From NCBI RefSeq assembly GCF_030908215.1, contig NZ_JAVFJK010000007.1, positions 178,559-242,558 of the forward strand: a DNA stretch of 64,000 bases. Direction: 5' to 3'. Below, in pieces: positions 1 to 8,561 of this stretch. Under the pieces are notes generated by a model. That model made no database searches. It had not been told where the DNA came from and was given only the letters and a program-made list of their open reading frames with translations. The number at the start of each line of letters is the position of its first letter. Position 1 is the stretch's first letter. Both the position numbers and the translations under genes were made by a program. Source of the stretch: Sinomonas sp. ASV486. Lineage in GTDB: Bacteria; Actinomycetota; Actinomycetes; Actinomycetales; Micrococcaceae.

Positions 1-1190
1 GCCAGCTCCGCGGCGCCCGCATGCGCGGCCTCGGAGGCGCCCGCGGCGGCCATGACTTCGACGTAGGCCGGCAGGAACTCCTCGCGCTCGGCGCGCCGGG
101 TGAGCTCGGAATAGAGCCGCCGGGCCGAGACAGCCGCCGCGTCCGTGCGCCCCTCCGCGAGGCGCAGCAGCATGAGGCCCGGCTCGGGGCGGCGTCCGGC
201 AGCGTTGGCAAGACGGTAGGCGCCCTCGGCCTCAGTGAAGCGCCCGGAAAGCCGGTGGAGCTCGCCCAGCTGGTAGCTGGCCAGACCGGCATCCGCGGGG
301 CGGACCCGCTGAGACGCACTGATGGCCTCCTCGAGCGCGCCCTGCCAGTCGCCGTCGAGCATCTTGACCACCGAGCGGTGCACGAGGCACTGGCCGCGGA
401 ACGGCACGAGATCCTGGTGGCGCTCGCACCAGTCGGTGGCGGCGGACGTCCAGTCCCGGGCGCGGGCGACGTCGTCCGCTAGCAGGGACGCCGAGATCAC
501 CGAGCAGTACGCGACACCGTTCACGATGGGCGTCTGCACCTCGCCGGATGTCACGGTGGCCATCGCCTCGTCGAGCTCGGCGAGCCCTTCCGAGGTGCTG
601 CCGAGCCGAAGGAGCGCCCAGCCGGCGCCGAGCCGCGAGAAGACTTCGGCGTCGGTGTCCCGCACGCGGCGCGCGATCGCGGTGGCCTCCCGGGAGAGCC
701 CGAGGGCGCGGCGTGTCTCGGCCGGGTCGGGAGAGGCGAGGGAGCGGTGGCCGAGACCGGACAGGAGCAGGGCGCGCTCCGCGCTCAGTCCGTGCTCGTC
801 GACGATCCCCGCGAGGCGCAGGCCCCAGGCCTCGGCCCGGGCGAGGTCACCGCGCGTGTCGTGCGCGAAGGAGAGCCAGAAGGCGGCGCGGGCGGCAGCG
901 GCGCCGTCGTGCGCGTCCAGGAACTCCCGGAAGGCGCGTCCGAGGAGGTCGATGCTGCGCTCCTCGCGGCCGAGCAGGTACGCGCTGAAAGCCGTGAGCA
1001 TGAGGTCCCGGCCGGGCAGCGGCGCGGAAGAGTCTGCGCGCTCGAAGGCCTCGAGTGCGCTTGTCCAGGAGCCCGACTCGTAGAGCCGGCGCCCTTCGTC
1101 AAGGGGCGGCGCGGGATGGGGGAGTCGGGCTGCGGAGCGGGGGACCGCCACGCTTCGAGGATAGACCAGAGTAGGTTTGTTCTGAACCAT
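1..1190 (-). CDS. TPR-like helical-repeat protein, C-terminus beyond window
   Basis: One open frame reads leftward from ATG at 1190 off the left edge, giving at least 396 residues. The protein is rich in Ala, Leu, Arg and Glu and is built of helix pairs that look like TPR units, for example LYESGSWTSALEAFERAD near residue 36 and later copies ending in SYQLGELHRLSGRFTEAEGA. Such repeats often form the middle of LuxR or SARP-type regulators or of bacterial TPR scaffolds, but no DNA-binding domain is visible in this part, so no function is assigned. An in-frame GTG at 1151 is an alternative start. It diverges from the alcohol dehydrogenase with only 39 bp between the start codons. Confidence 0.7.
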   Translation of the reverse strand, partial: MVQNKPTLVYPRSVAVPRSAARLPHPAPPLDEGRRLYESGSWTSALEAFERADSSAPLPGRDLMLTAFSAYLLGREERSIDLLGRAFREFLDAHDGAAAARAAFWLSFAHDTRGDLARAEAWGLRLAGIVDEHGLSAERALLLSGLGHRSLASPDPAETRRALGLSREATAIARRVRDTDAEVFSRLGAGWALLRLGSTSEGLAELDEAMATVTSGEVQTPIVNGVAYCSVISASLLADDVARARDWTSAATDWCERHQDLVPFRGQCLVHRSVVKMLDGDWQGALEEAISASQRVRPADAGLASYQLGELHRLSGRFTEAEGAYRLANAAGRRPEPGLMLLRLAEGRTDAAAVSARRLYSELTRRAEREEFLPAYVEVMAAAGASEAAHAGAAEL

Positions 1191-1229
1191 CGGGCCCCCG
1201 AACCGCCCTTCCCCTGACGAGGAGCATCC

Positions 1230-2300
1230 ATGCGCGCCACCATGATCTACGGAACCCGTGATATCCGCGTCGAGGACCGCCCCGACCCCGACGTGCTGCT
1301 TCCCGGAGACGCCGTGGTGCGCGTGACTGCCGCGTGTGTGTGCGGGTCTGACCTCTGGCCCTACCGGGGCGTCCGGGAGATCACCGAGGCCAAGCCGATC
1401 GGACACGAGTTCGTGGGCGTCGTCGAGGCAGTGGGCGCGGACGTCACGGTGGTCAAGGTCGGGGACTTCGTCGTGGCGCCGTGGGCCATCTCGTGCGGGG
1501 AGTGCCCGCCGTGCCGCAACGGGGTGCAGGTCGCCTGCGAGCACCGTGCGGCCTGGGGCGCGACCGACGAGCATGGACTCCCGGTCGACGGCGGCCAGAG
1601 CGAGCGCGTGCGGGTCCCCATGGCCAACGGCACGCTCGTGCCGGTCCCCGGAGTCACCGAGCCTGACGAGGCCCTCACGAAGAGCCTCCTGACCCTCTCC
1701 GACGTTATGGGCACGGGCCATCACGCGGCGCTCGCCGCGGGCGTGGGTCCGGGCCGGAGCGTCGTAGTGGTGGGCGACGGCGCCGTGGGCCTCTGCGGGG
1801 TCCTCGCGGCGAAGCGTCTGGGGGCCGAGCGGATCATCGCGATGTCCCGGCACGAGGACCGGGCCGCGATCGCACGGCAGTTCGGGGCGACGGACGTTGT
1901 CGCGGTGCGCGGCAAGGAGGCCGCCGAGACGGTCCGCGGGCTGCTCGGTGGTGTCCTCGCCGATTCGGTCCTCGAATGCGTCGGGACCCACGAGTCGATG
2001 GATCAGGCGCTGCGCTGCACGCGGCCCGGCGGAAGCCTCGGATTCGTCGGGGTGCCCGCGGGAGGTTCCGACCTTCCGATCGGAACCCTGTTCTCGAAGA
2101 ACATCTCCGTGGGCGGTGGCGCGGCCTCGACGCGCCACTACCTTCCCGAGCTGCTTGCCGATGTCCTCTCGGGCGCCATCAATCCCGGGCTCGTCTTCGA
2201 CTCGGTCATGCCGCTCGAGGATGCGGCCGAAGCCTACAAGGCCATGGACGAGCGCCGCGCGACCAAGGTCATGCTCGTCCCCGCTGCGGCAGCGCGATGA
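1230..2300 (+). CDS. zinc-dependent alcohol dehydrogenase (MDR family)
   Basis: A 356-residue medium-chain dehydrogenase/reductase. The N-terminal half carries the catalytic-zinc pattern CGSD followed by GHEFVGVV, and a structural-zinc cluster in CGECPPCRNG with a later Cys. The Rossmann half has VVVVGDGAVGLCGVLAAKRLGA near residue 170 for NAD(P). The substrate cannot be told from sequence. A GAGGAG-type ribosome site lies just before the ATG at 1230. Its stop overlaps the start of the deaminase gene by ATGA, so the two are translationally coupled. It probably oxidises an alcohol or reduces an aldehyde in the cytoplasm. Confidence 0.85.
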   Translation: MRATMIYGTRDIRVEDRPDPDVLLPGDAVVRVTAACVCGSDLWPYRGVREITEAKPIGHEFVGVVEAVGADVTVVKVGDFVVAPWAISCGECPPCRNGVQVACEHRAAWGATDEHGLPVDGGQSERVRVPMANGTLVPVPGVTEPDEALTKSLLTLSDVMGTGHHAALAAGVGPGRSVVVVGDGAVGLCGVLAAKRLGAERIIAMSRHEDRAAIARQFGATDVVAVRGKEAAETVRGLLGGVLADSVLECVGTHESMDQALRCTRPGGSLGFVGVPAGGSDLPIGTLFSKNISVGGGAASTRHYLPELLADVLSGAINPGLVFDSVMPLEDAAEAYKAMDERRATKVMLVPAAAAR

Positions 2301-2731
2301 GTGACGCCGGGTTCGAGGCGGCGCTCGCGGCAGCCCGAGATGGTCTAGCGGAGGGCGGCATCCCGATCGGCGCAGCGATCCTGCGCGGAGGCGAGGTGAT
2401 CGCCGTGGGGCACAATGAGCGCGTCCAGAGCGGGGATCCGATCGCCCACGGGGAGATGGCCGCGCTCCGCGCGGCGGGGCGTCAACGCACGTACCGTGAC
2501 ACGGTCCTCTACACGACGCTCGCCCCGTGCGCGATGTGCTCGGGAACGATCATCCAGTTCAAGATTCCGCGCGTTGTGGTGGGGGAGGCCCGCACGTTTC
2601 CCGGCGAGATCGAGCTGTTGCGCTCGCGGGGCGTGGAGGTCGAGGTTCTCGACGATCAGCGTTGCGTCGAGATGATGCGCGACTTCCAGCGTGAACGGCC
2701 TGCGCTGTGGGCGGAGGACATCGGAGAGTGA
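2297..2731 (+). CDS. cytosine deaminase, yeast FCY1 type
   Basis: A 144-residue cytidine-deaminase-fold enzyme. It has the zinc and proton-shuttle motif HGEM (His and catalytic Glu) and the second zinc motif PCAMC. The C-terminus ends in WAEDIGE, very like the end of yeast cytosine deaminase FCY1 as I remember it, and the segment around the PCxxC motif also matches that family. The family hydrolyses cytosine to uracil and ammonia. It starts inside the stop of the alcohol dehydrogenase (ATGA overlap). The nearby creatinine genes raise the possibility of a creatinine-like or other cyclic amidine substrate, but that is inference. Confidence 0.85.
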   Translation: MSDAGFEAALAAARDGLAEGGIPIGAAILRGGEVIAVGHNERVQSGDPIAHGEMAALRAAGRQRTYRDTVLYTTLAPCAMCSGTIIQFKIPRVVVGEARTFPGEIELLRSRGVEVEVLDDQRCVEMMRDFQRERPALWAEDIGE

Positions 2732-2742
2732 CCCTCGGGTTG

Positions 2743-2797
2743 CAGGGAGGTGACTCCGCATCGTGGGGAGGTGACTCCGCATTGTGGGGAGGTCAGG
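2743..2797. repeat. 21-bp tandem repeat, three copies (array D)
   Basis: GAGGTGACTCCGC-type cores fall at 2750, 2771 and, truncated, 2792, exactly 21 bp apart. The short array fills the gap between the converging deaminase and IclR genes and runs into the IclR stop codon. It is a divergent relative of the arrays near 22000 and 35600. Confidence 0.75.
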
Positions 2798-3611
2798 AAG
2801 CGCCCTTCGCGGGGTTCCCGCCGAGGCGTCGCGTGATATCGGCCGCCGCCCGCGCGCACGCTTCCCCGAGCGCTGCGAGCTGCTCGGGCGAGACCCGGAA
2901 CCGCGGCGCGGACACGAGCACGGCGGCGACCACTTCGCCACGGTGGTCGTGCACGGGGGAGGAGACTCCGACCTCCTCGATCGATGTCTCGCCGTAGTTG
3001 ACGGCATAGCCTCGCGCCGTCGCGTCGGCGAGCCGGTCCGCAAAGGCGGCCAGGCCGGCGTCGTCCGCGTCCCGATAGGCGACGATGCCGCCCGTGAGGA
3101 GCGCGTGGACCCGTTCGGGCGGCAGCGCCGCGAGGAAGACCTGGACCGAGGCGGAGAGCGCGGTCGCGTAGCGGGTGCCGAGCGTCGTGGTGTGCTTGAC
3201 CTGATGCCTGCTCGGGACCTGCTCGACCGAGACGGCCTCCTGTCCGTTCCACAGCAGGAGTGCGCTCGTCTCCCCGGTCGTCTCGGTGAGGTCCCGCAGC
3301 ACGGGGTAGGCCGCCCGCCGCACGTCCAGATCGGCCAGGAGCGGGCCCGCGACGCCGATGATCCCGAGGCCGAGCCGGTACCGGCGCGACGTGGTGTCCC
3401 GCTCGACGAGGTCCTCCGACTCGAGGGTCGAGAGGATGCGGGACGCCGAGCTCTTGTGCAGGCCCACGCGGGCCGCGATCTCCGTGACACCGAGGAGCGG
3501 CTCGTCGACGCTGAAGCAGCGCAGCACCGCGATCGCATTCGAGATGGGGGAGGTGCCGCGCGCCTCGGCGTCGCCGGTGGCTACGCGCGGGGCCGGGTCG
3601 TTCTCAGTCAT
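2793..3611 (-). CDS. IclR family transcriptional regulator (IclR1)
   Basis: A 272-residue IclR protein. The N-terminal winged helix-turn-helix covers roughly residues 25-85 (SPISNAIAVLRCF, then VGLHKSSASRILSTLES). The C-terminal effector domain follows, with the VEQVPS, TALSASVQVFLAALP and VSSPVHDHRGE segments typical of the family. ATG at 3611 is preferred over GTG at 3620 because an AAGG site sits 8 nt before it. It is nearly a twin of IclR2 at 5226-6011, and the MHS transporter lies between them. It is a candidate reader of the GTTGC-N7-GCAAY sites at 5124, 7654, 7727, 16417 and 24382. Confidence 0.92.
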   Translation of the reverse strand: MTENDPAPRVATGDAEARGTSPISNAIAVLRCFSVDEPLLGVTEIAARVGLHKSSASRILSTLESEDLVERDTTSRRYRLGLGIIGVAGPLLADLDVRRAAYPVLRDLTETTGETSALLLWNGQEAVSVEQVPSRHQVKHTTTLGTRYATALSASVQVFLAALPPERVHALLTGGIVAYRDADDAGLAAFADRLADATARGYAVNYGETSIEEVGVSSPVHDHRGEVVAAVLVSAPRFRVSPEQLAALGEACARAAADITRRLGGNPAKGAS

Positions 3612-3660
3612 GGATCTCACCTTAGGCGGTGCGACGGTGTGGGGTGCGGCGGTCGACGGC

Positions 3661-3703
3661 GGCGCCGCATCCCCGCTGACAGTGGCAGCAGGGATGCGGC
3701 GCC
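3661..3703. terminator. hairpin terminator after the MHS transporter
   Basis: A perfect 13-bp stem pairs GGCGCCGCATCCC (3661-3673) with its complement at 3691-3703. It lies just past the stop of the leftward transporter gene and upstream of IclR1. Confidence 0.75.
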
Positions 3704-3729
3704 ACCGTGCGCGCCACGCGGTGCAGCGG

Positions 3730-5097
3730 TCAGTGCGTGAGTGGCCTGCGCGAGGTCTCCTTGGCGCACAACACCGCGACGAGGGAGATGGCCGCGGCCG
3801 CCACGAGGTACCAAGCGGGGGCGAGGTTCGTGTGCAGGAGCCCGATGAGGAGGGTGGCCATGAACGGCGCTGTCCCGCCGAACACCGCGTTGGCGAGGTT
3901 GAAGCTCACCGCGAAGCCCGAGTAGCGGATGCGGGTCGGGAAGAGTTCCGCAAGGAAGCTCGGCAGGGTGCCGTCATTGAGCGTGAGCATCGCGCCCAGC
4001 CCGATCTCGACGAGCAGGATCACGGCGAAGTTGCCCGTGTTCAGCAGCGCGAAGGCCGGGACGGTGAGCACGATGAACAGCACGGACGCGGTGAGCAGCA
4101 CGGCCTTGCGTCCGTACCGGTCCGAGGCGAGGCCCGTCAGGAAGATGAACCCGATGTACGTCAGGAGTGCCACCGTCGTGGCGAAGAAGGACTCGGTCTC
4201 GCCGAAACCGAGCTCGGTCGAGAGGTACGTGGGCATGTAGGAGAGGATCACGTAGAAGCCCACCGCGTTCAGGAGCACAGCGCCGACGGCGAGCACGAGC
4301 GAGCGCCAGTGGTGGGCGAACATGTCCTTGACGGGGGCGTGGATCACCTCGTCCTCCTTCGCGAGCTCACGGAAGACGGGCGTGTCCTCGAGCTTGGTGC
4401 GGATGTACCGGCCGATGAGGCCCATGGGGGCCGCGAGGAGGAACGGCAGGCGCCAGCCCCACGCGGCCATCTGGTCCGCGCTGAGGGTGAGGGAGAGGAC
4501 AGCGGCCAGGAGCGAGCCGAGGAGGAGTCCGGCGGCCGTCGACGCCGGGACGACGGCCGCGTAGAGGCCGCGGCGGTTCGCCGGGGCATACTCGACCAGG
4601 AACGCCGAGGCGCCCGCGTACTCGCCGGCGGCGGAGAAGCCCTGGATCACGCGGATCACGAGCAGAATGATCGGGGCGCCCATGCCGATGAGGCTGTAGG
4701 ACGGGATGAGCGCGATGCAGAACGTCGCGCCGCTCATGATGAGGATGGAGAGGGAGAGGGCCGTGCGGCGGCCGAGCCGGTCACCGATGTGGCCCCACAC
4801 GAAGCCGCCCAGCGGGCGGACGAAGAATGAGATCGCGAACACGGCAAACGTGGCCAGGAGCGCCGTCTGATGGTCCGACTCGGGGAAGAAGGCCGTCGCG
4901 ATGGTCGAGGCGAGATAGCCATACACCGCGTAGTCGAACCACTCGACGAAGTTGCCGATGAAGCTGCCCCAGATGACCCGGCGGCGTGCCTGCTTGCCGA
5001 TGCCCTGGCCATCGTTGGGACGGGGGTGACCGCTCAGGGAGGCGTCGCCGTCGACGCCCTCTCCTGTGGCCAGCTGGGGGAGGTGCTCGGTGCTCAT
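3730..5097 (-). CDS. MHS-family MFS transporter (ProP-like)
   Basis: A 455-residue, 12-helix metabolite:H+ symporter. The family signature GNFVEWFDYAVYGYLA follows a charged N-terminal tail, and the MFS loop motif GDRLGRR appears near residue 110. MHS transporters carry compatible solutes and organic acids such as proline, betaine or citrate. ATG at 5097 is chosen because AGGTGG lies 10 nt upstream; an in-frame upstream ATG at 5130 would run through the operator. A GTTGC-N7-GCAAC palindrome lies at 5124-5140, shared with the creatinase, betaine oxygenase and choline dehydrogenase promoters, so uptake of a creatine- or betaine-like compound is plausible. Confidence 0.9.
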   Translation of the reverse strand: MSTEHLPQLATGEGVDGDASLSGHPRPNDGQGIGKQARRRVIWGSFIGNFVEWFDYAVYGYLASTIATAFFPESDHQTALLATFAVFAISFFVRPLGGFVWGHIGDRLGRRTALSLSILIMSGATFCIALIPSYSLIGMGAPIILLVIRVIQGFSAAGEYAGASAFLVEYAPANRRGLYAAVVPASTAAGLLLGSLLAAVLSLTLSADQMAAWGWRLPFLLAAPMGLIGRYIRTKLEDTPVFRELAKEDEVIHAPVKDMFAHHWRSLVLAVGAVLLNAVGFYVILSYMPTYLSTELGFGETESFFATTVALLTYIGFIFLTGLASDRYGRKAVLLTASVLFIVLTVPAFALLNTGNFAVILLVEIGLGAMLTLNDGTLPSFLAELFPTRIRYSGFAVSFNLANAVFGGTAPFMATLLIGLLHTNLAPAWYLVAAAAISLVAVLCAKETSRRPLTH

Positions 5098-5123
5098 GGG
5101 ATAGAAACCACCTGAACTCAAGG

Positions 5124-5140
5124 GTTGCAATTAGTGCAAC
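5124..5140. promoter_or_regulatory. IclR-type operator candidate (MHS promoter)
   Basis: The 17-bp inverted repeat GTTGCAATTAGTGCAAC lies 27 bp before the transporter start. A further GTTGCAC half-site follows at once. The same GTTGC-N7-GCAAY pattern occurs before creatinase, the Rieske reductase and betA. Confidence 0.7.
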
Positions 5141-5225
5141 TCGGTTGCACCAGAATACGTGTGGTTCGCGTCACGAACAAGGGCTACCCGGGAGTTGCCC
5201 TTCCAGATCGTCCCTGAGCCCCTGC

Positions 5226-6011
5226 TCAGCCTGCCACGCGCTGTGCGGGGGCACCGCCGAGCCTGCGCGTGATGTCGGCAGCCGAATCGGCGCAGGCCTC
5301 GCCGAGGGCAGCGAGTTGCTCAGGGGACACGCGGAACCGCGGGGCCGAGACGAGGACTGCGGCGGTCACGTCGCCGCGGTGGTCGAAGACGGGCGAGGAG
5401 ACGCCGACCTCCTCGATCGAGGTCTCCCCGTAGTTGACGGCATAGCCCCTCGCGGTCGCCTCGGCGAGGCGGTCCGCGAAGGCGGCCAGGCCGGCGTCGT
5501 CCGTCTGGGTGTACGCGATCGTGCCGCCCGTCAGCAGGGTCTTCCGATGGGCGGCCGGCAGCGTTGCGAGGAAGACCTGGACGGAGGCCGAGAGCGCCGT
5601 CCGGTAGCGGGTGCCGAGGGAGGTGGTGTGCTTGACCAGATGGGGACTCGGCACCTGCTCCACGGACACCGCATGGTGGCCGTTCCACAGCAGCAGCGCG
5701 CTTGTCTCCCCGGTCCGCTCGGCGAGGTCGCGCAGGACGGGCCGCGCGACGCGCCGCTCCTCGAGGTCGGCCAGAAGCGGCCCTGCGATGCCGATGACCC
5801 CGAGCCCGAGCCGGTACCGGCGCGTCATCGGGTCCCGTTCGACCACGTCCTCGGCCTCGAGCGTTGCAAGGATCCGCGAGACGGAACTCTTGTGCAGGCC
5901 CACGCGGGCCGCGACCTCCGTGACGCCCAGCATCGGCTCATCGACGCTGAAGCAGCGCAGCACCGCGATCGCATTCGAGATCGGGGATGCGCCGCGAAGG
6001 TCCTCGGGCAT
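5226..6011 (-). CDS. IclR family transcriptional regulator (IclR2)
   Basis: A 261-residue IclR protein. The winged helix spans about residues 8-70 (SPISNAIAVLRCFSVDEP, VGLHKSSVSRILATLEA), followed by the effector domain with VEQVPSP, TALSASVQVFLATLP and VSSPVFDHRGD. It is very similar to IclR1 over its whole length, so the pair probably arose by duplication. An AAAGGAA ribosome site precedes the ATG at 6011. Its 5' side faces the GC-homopolymer tract at 6047-6167. It is a likely controller of creatine, betaine or choline genes through the GTTGC palindromes. Confidence 0.92.
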   Translation of the reverse strand: MPEDLRGASPISNAIAVLRCFSVDEPMLGVTEVAARVGLHKSSVSRILATLEAEDVVERDPMTRRYRLGLGVIGIAGPLLADLEERRVARPVLRDLAERTGETSALLLWNGHHAVSVEQVPSPHLVKHTTSLGTRYRTALSASVQVFLATLPAAHRKTLLTGGTIAYTQTDDAGLAAFADRLAEATARGYAVNYGETSIEEVGVSSPVFDHRGDVTAAVLVSAPRFRVSPEQLAALGEACADSAADITRRLGGAPAQRVAG

Positions 6012-6046
6012 CGTCGCGTTCCTTTCCGTGGTCTGGGGGCAGACGA

Positions 6047-6167
6047 CGGCGGCGCCGCCCCCCGCGTGGGCGGGGGGGGGCGCCGGCGGGGGGGCGCGGG
6101 CCGGGCGGGGCTGGGGGGGGGCCGCCCGCGGGGGCGCCCCCCCCGGGGGGGGGGGGGGGCGCCGCCG
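6047..6167. other. extreme G/C homopolymer tract with hairpin-forming ends
   Basis: This gap between IclR2 and creatinase holds many G runs, ending in eight C (6137-6144) and then fifteen G (6145-6159). The ends can pair: CGGCGGCGCC at 6047-6056 with its complement at 6158-6167. A terminator for creatinase would be expected here. The interior may be a damaged or low-quality consensus over a strong hairpin. Confidence 0.6.
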
Positions 6168-6265
6168 CCGTGCTTGCGCTCGCAGTCAGGGTCTGCAGTC
6201 CATCCGCGTGCGCGCTTCCGGGGCCGTCCGCGTGACGGCGCGGTCCCGGGGTCTGGACGCCGGGA

Positions 6266-7525
6266 TCAGGCCTCGACGATGTTGTGCTCCGGGCCGAACC
6301 CGAACTTGGTGATGTTCTCGACCGAGTCCTCGCCGATCACGAGGATGTCGTGCTCGCGGTAGCCACCGGCGCCCGGGAGGCCGTCCGCGACCGTGATCAT
6401 CGGCTCCATCGAGACGACCATGCCCGGCTCGAGCACCGTGTCGATGTCCTCGCGGAGCTCAAGGCCCGCCTCGCGGCCGTAGTAGTGGGAGAGGACGCCG
6501 AACGAGTGGCCGTAGCCGAACGTGCGGTTGGCCAGGAGGCCGTAGCCGATGTAGATCTCGTTGAGCTCCGCGGCGATGTCCTTGCAGACCGCGCCCGGCT
6601 TGATGAGCTCGAGGCCGCGGCGGTGCACCTCGACGTTGATGTTCCACAGGCGCAGGCTCTCCTCGTCCGGCTGGCCGAGGAAGAGGGTGCGCTCGAGGGC
6701 CGTGTAGTAGCCGGAGGTCATCGGGAAGCAGTTCAGGGAGAGGATGTCGCCCTTCTCCAGCTTGCGGGTCGTGGCCCAGTTGTGGGCGCCGTCCGTGTTG
6801 ATGCCGGACTGGAACCAGACCCAGGTGTCGCGGACTTCGCGGTGCGGGAAGGTCTTGGCGATCTCGTGGACCATGGCCTCGGTGCCGATGAGGGCGACCT
6901 CGTACTCGGTGATGCCCTCGCGGATCGCATTGCGGATGGCCTCGCCGCCGAGGTCGCCGATGCGGGCGCCGTGCTTGATGACCTCGATCTCTTCGGCCGA
7001 CTTGAACATGCGCTGGCGCATGGCGTCCTGGGAGACGTCGAGGAGCTCGGCGCCCGGGAAGGCGGCGGCGATCTTCTCGCGGACCAGGGTCGGGAGGGCG
7101 TCGTCCTCGACGCCGAGGCGGGTGGCCTTGACGCCGCGCTGGCGCAGGGCCTCCTGCAGGCCGAAGAAGAAGTTGTCGCGGCGCCAGTCGGTGTAGACGA
7201 TGTTCTCGCCGTACGAGGTGCGCCACGGCATGCCGGCGTCGATGTTCGCGGTGATGGTGACCGAGTCGTCGGCGGTGACGACCAGGGCGTAGTTGCGGCC
7301 GAACGTCGTGTAGAGGAAGTCCGAGTAGTACTTGATGCCGTGGTAGGAGGTCAGGATGACCGCGTCCAGGCCCTTGGCGGCCATGATCTGGCGGAGGCCG
7401 GAGAGGCGACGCTCAAACTCCGCATCGGAGAACGTGAGCTGGCCCTTGCTGCCGTTGTGGAGCACCTTGAGGCGCTCGAGCTCGGCGACGTCGGTAACGG
7501 ACGTGGGGTTCAGGTCGACGGACAT
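6266..7525 (-). CDS. creatinase (creatine amidinohydrolase)
   Basis: A 419-residue M24 'pita-bread' hydrolase that splits creatine into sarcosine and urea (EC 3.5.3.3). Recognised from long matches to Pseudomonas creatinase as I remember it: LHNG near the start, TDWRRDNF, WFQSGINTDGAHN around the active-site His, GDILSLNCFPM, and GYGHSFGVLSHYYGREAG. The end FGPEHNI is also typical. An in-frame upstream extension exists, but ATG at 7525 has a GGAG site and matches the family start. It lies downstream of creatininase on the same strand, with its own promoter region holding two GTTGC palindromes. Sarcosine then feeds SoxBDAG encoded at 37980-43221. Confidence 0.95.
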   Translation of the reverse strand: MSVDLNPTSVTDVAELERLKVLHNGSKGQLTFSDAEFERRLSGLRQIMAAKGLDAVILTSYHGIKYYSDFLYTTFGRNYALVVTADDSVTITANIDAGMPWRTSYGENIVYTDWRRDNFFFGLQEALRQRGVKATRLGVEDDALPTLVREKIAAAFPGAELLDVSQDAMRQRMFKSAEEIEVIKHGARIGDLGGEAIRNAIREGITEYEVALIGTEAMVHEIAKTFPHREVRDTWVWFQSGINTDGAHNWATTRKLEKGDILSLNCFPMTSGYYTALERTLFLGQPDEESLRLWNINVEVHRRGLELIKPGAVCKDIAAELNEIYIGYGLLANRTFGYGHSFGVLSHYYGREAGLELREDIDTVLEPGMVVSMEPMITVADGLPGAGGYREHDILVIGEDSVENITKFGFGPEHNIVEA

Positions 7526-7653
7526 GGTGGGACTCCTTGTCTGGGGGTTCTGCGTGGGTTGGTGTCCTGGGCCTGGTCCGTGCTGCTCTGCGCGGACTGC
7601 TGTGTGGGGCTGTCCGCGGACTGCGCTGTCAGGCTGTGACCGGTGAAATCTTG

Positions 7654-7670
7654 GTTGCGATAAACGCAAC
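7654..7670. promoter_or_regulatory. IclR-type operator candidate (creatinase promoter, site 1)
   Basis: The inverted repeat GTTGCGATAAACGCAAC lies 129 bp before the creatinase start, followed by a GTTGCAT half-site. Confidence 0.7.
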
Positions 7671-7726
7671 CTTGTTGCATCAAACTATCTGTGAATGGAA
7701 TCACTGTCAAGCGATTGCCCAACTGC

Positions 7727-7743
7727 GTTGCATTCGTTGCAAC
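7727..7743. promoter_or_regulatory. IclR-type operator candidate (creatinase promoter, site 2)
   Basis: GTTGCATTCGTTGCAAC fits the same 17-bp pattern. It ends 3 bp before the creatininase stop codon, so control could act on creatinase separately from creatininase. Confidence 0.6.
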
Positions 7744-7746
7744 TAC

Positions 7747-8520
7747 TCAGTTTCGGGGTGCGCGGATCTCCGCACCGATCTCGTCGGCGAGGGCCTTCGA
7801 GGTGCGTTCGAGGAGCAGCTCTCCCGCCGCTTCCGAGGCCGCCGCCGCCGATGAGAGGCAGCCCGAGGCCGGTGTCAGTTCGGGACGCACGGGCAGCACG
7901 TCGTAGCGCGGCAGCAGCGCCGGCGGGAGGTCCATGACCTTGTCGAGGCGCACGAGCTCGGGGTGCAGGTGGAGCATGAGCGAGGTCTCGAGCACTCCGC
8001 CGTGCTCGACGTCCCAGCCGGGGAAGGCGCCCCGGTAGATCTCGTCGATGGTCTCCTGGCCCACGAAGTCCCAGTAGGAGACGAGGACGGCCGAGACGTC
8101 CTGGCCCCGCGCGGCGAGCTCACTCGTGGCCTGCTCGGCGCCCTCGTAGAGGAACTGGTAGTTCTCGTAGTGGCCGTTGAGGAAGATGATCCGGCTGGCC
8201 CCGTGGCGCGCGAACTCGAGGACGAGCGTGCGGGCGATCGCGATGAGCGTCGTCGCGTCCAGGCTCGTGGTGCCGCCGAGGTGATTGCCGCCGCCCGAGC
8301 GCTGCTGCGACTTGTACCCGTAGACGATCGGGGCCGCGACGAGTCCGTTGAGCGAGCGTGCGAGCTGCTCGCTCATCGCCTTCGAGAGCAGGACGTCCGT
8401 GTTGAGCGGGAGGTGCGGGCCGTGCTGCTCTACCGAGCCGACGGGGATGATGATCGGGGCCCCGCCGGCGACGGCCTCGCGGTAGGTGAAGGCGTCGATC
8501 TCTTCCATGAAGACAGACAT
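7747..8520 (-). CDS. creatininase (creatinine amidohydrolase)
   Basis: A 257-residue enzyme that opens creatinine to creatine (EC 3.5.2.10). The metal ligands of the family are all present: Glu31 and His33 in SVEQHG, Asp42 in PLNTD, His117 and Glu119 in NGHYEN. These keep the spacing of the Pseudomonas enzyme with a constant offset of three. ATG at 8520 is chosen from the family start; the frame is open further upstream only through the terminator hairpin. It supplies creatine to creatinase, encoded 221 bp downstream. Confidence 0.94.
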   Translation of the reverse strand: MSVFMEEIDAFTYREAVAGGAPIIIPVGSVEQHGPHLPLNTDVLLSKAMSEQLARSLNGLVAAPIVYGYKSQQRSGGGNHLGGTTSLDATTLIAIARTLVLEFARHGASRIIFLNGHYENYQFLYEGAEQATSELAARGQDVSAVLVSYWDFVGQETIDEIYRGAFPGWDVEHGGVLETSLMLHLHPELVRLDKVMDLPPALLPRYDVLPVRPELTPASGCLSSAAAASEAAGELLLERTSKALADEIGAEIRAPRN

Positions 8521-8561
8521 GGGGATTCTCCTAGGTGTCGGAACACAGGGGTCAGAACGCA

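Noticed and set aside
1230..2300. Formaldehyde dehydrogenase role for the first alcohol dehydrogenase
   Set aside because: It lacks the sequence features of the mycothiol-linked class, which is encoded at 22973-24082, and has no C1 operator.
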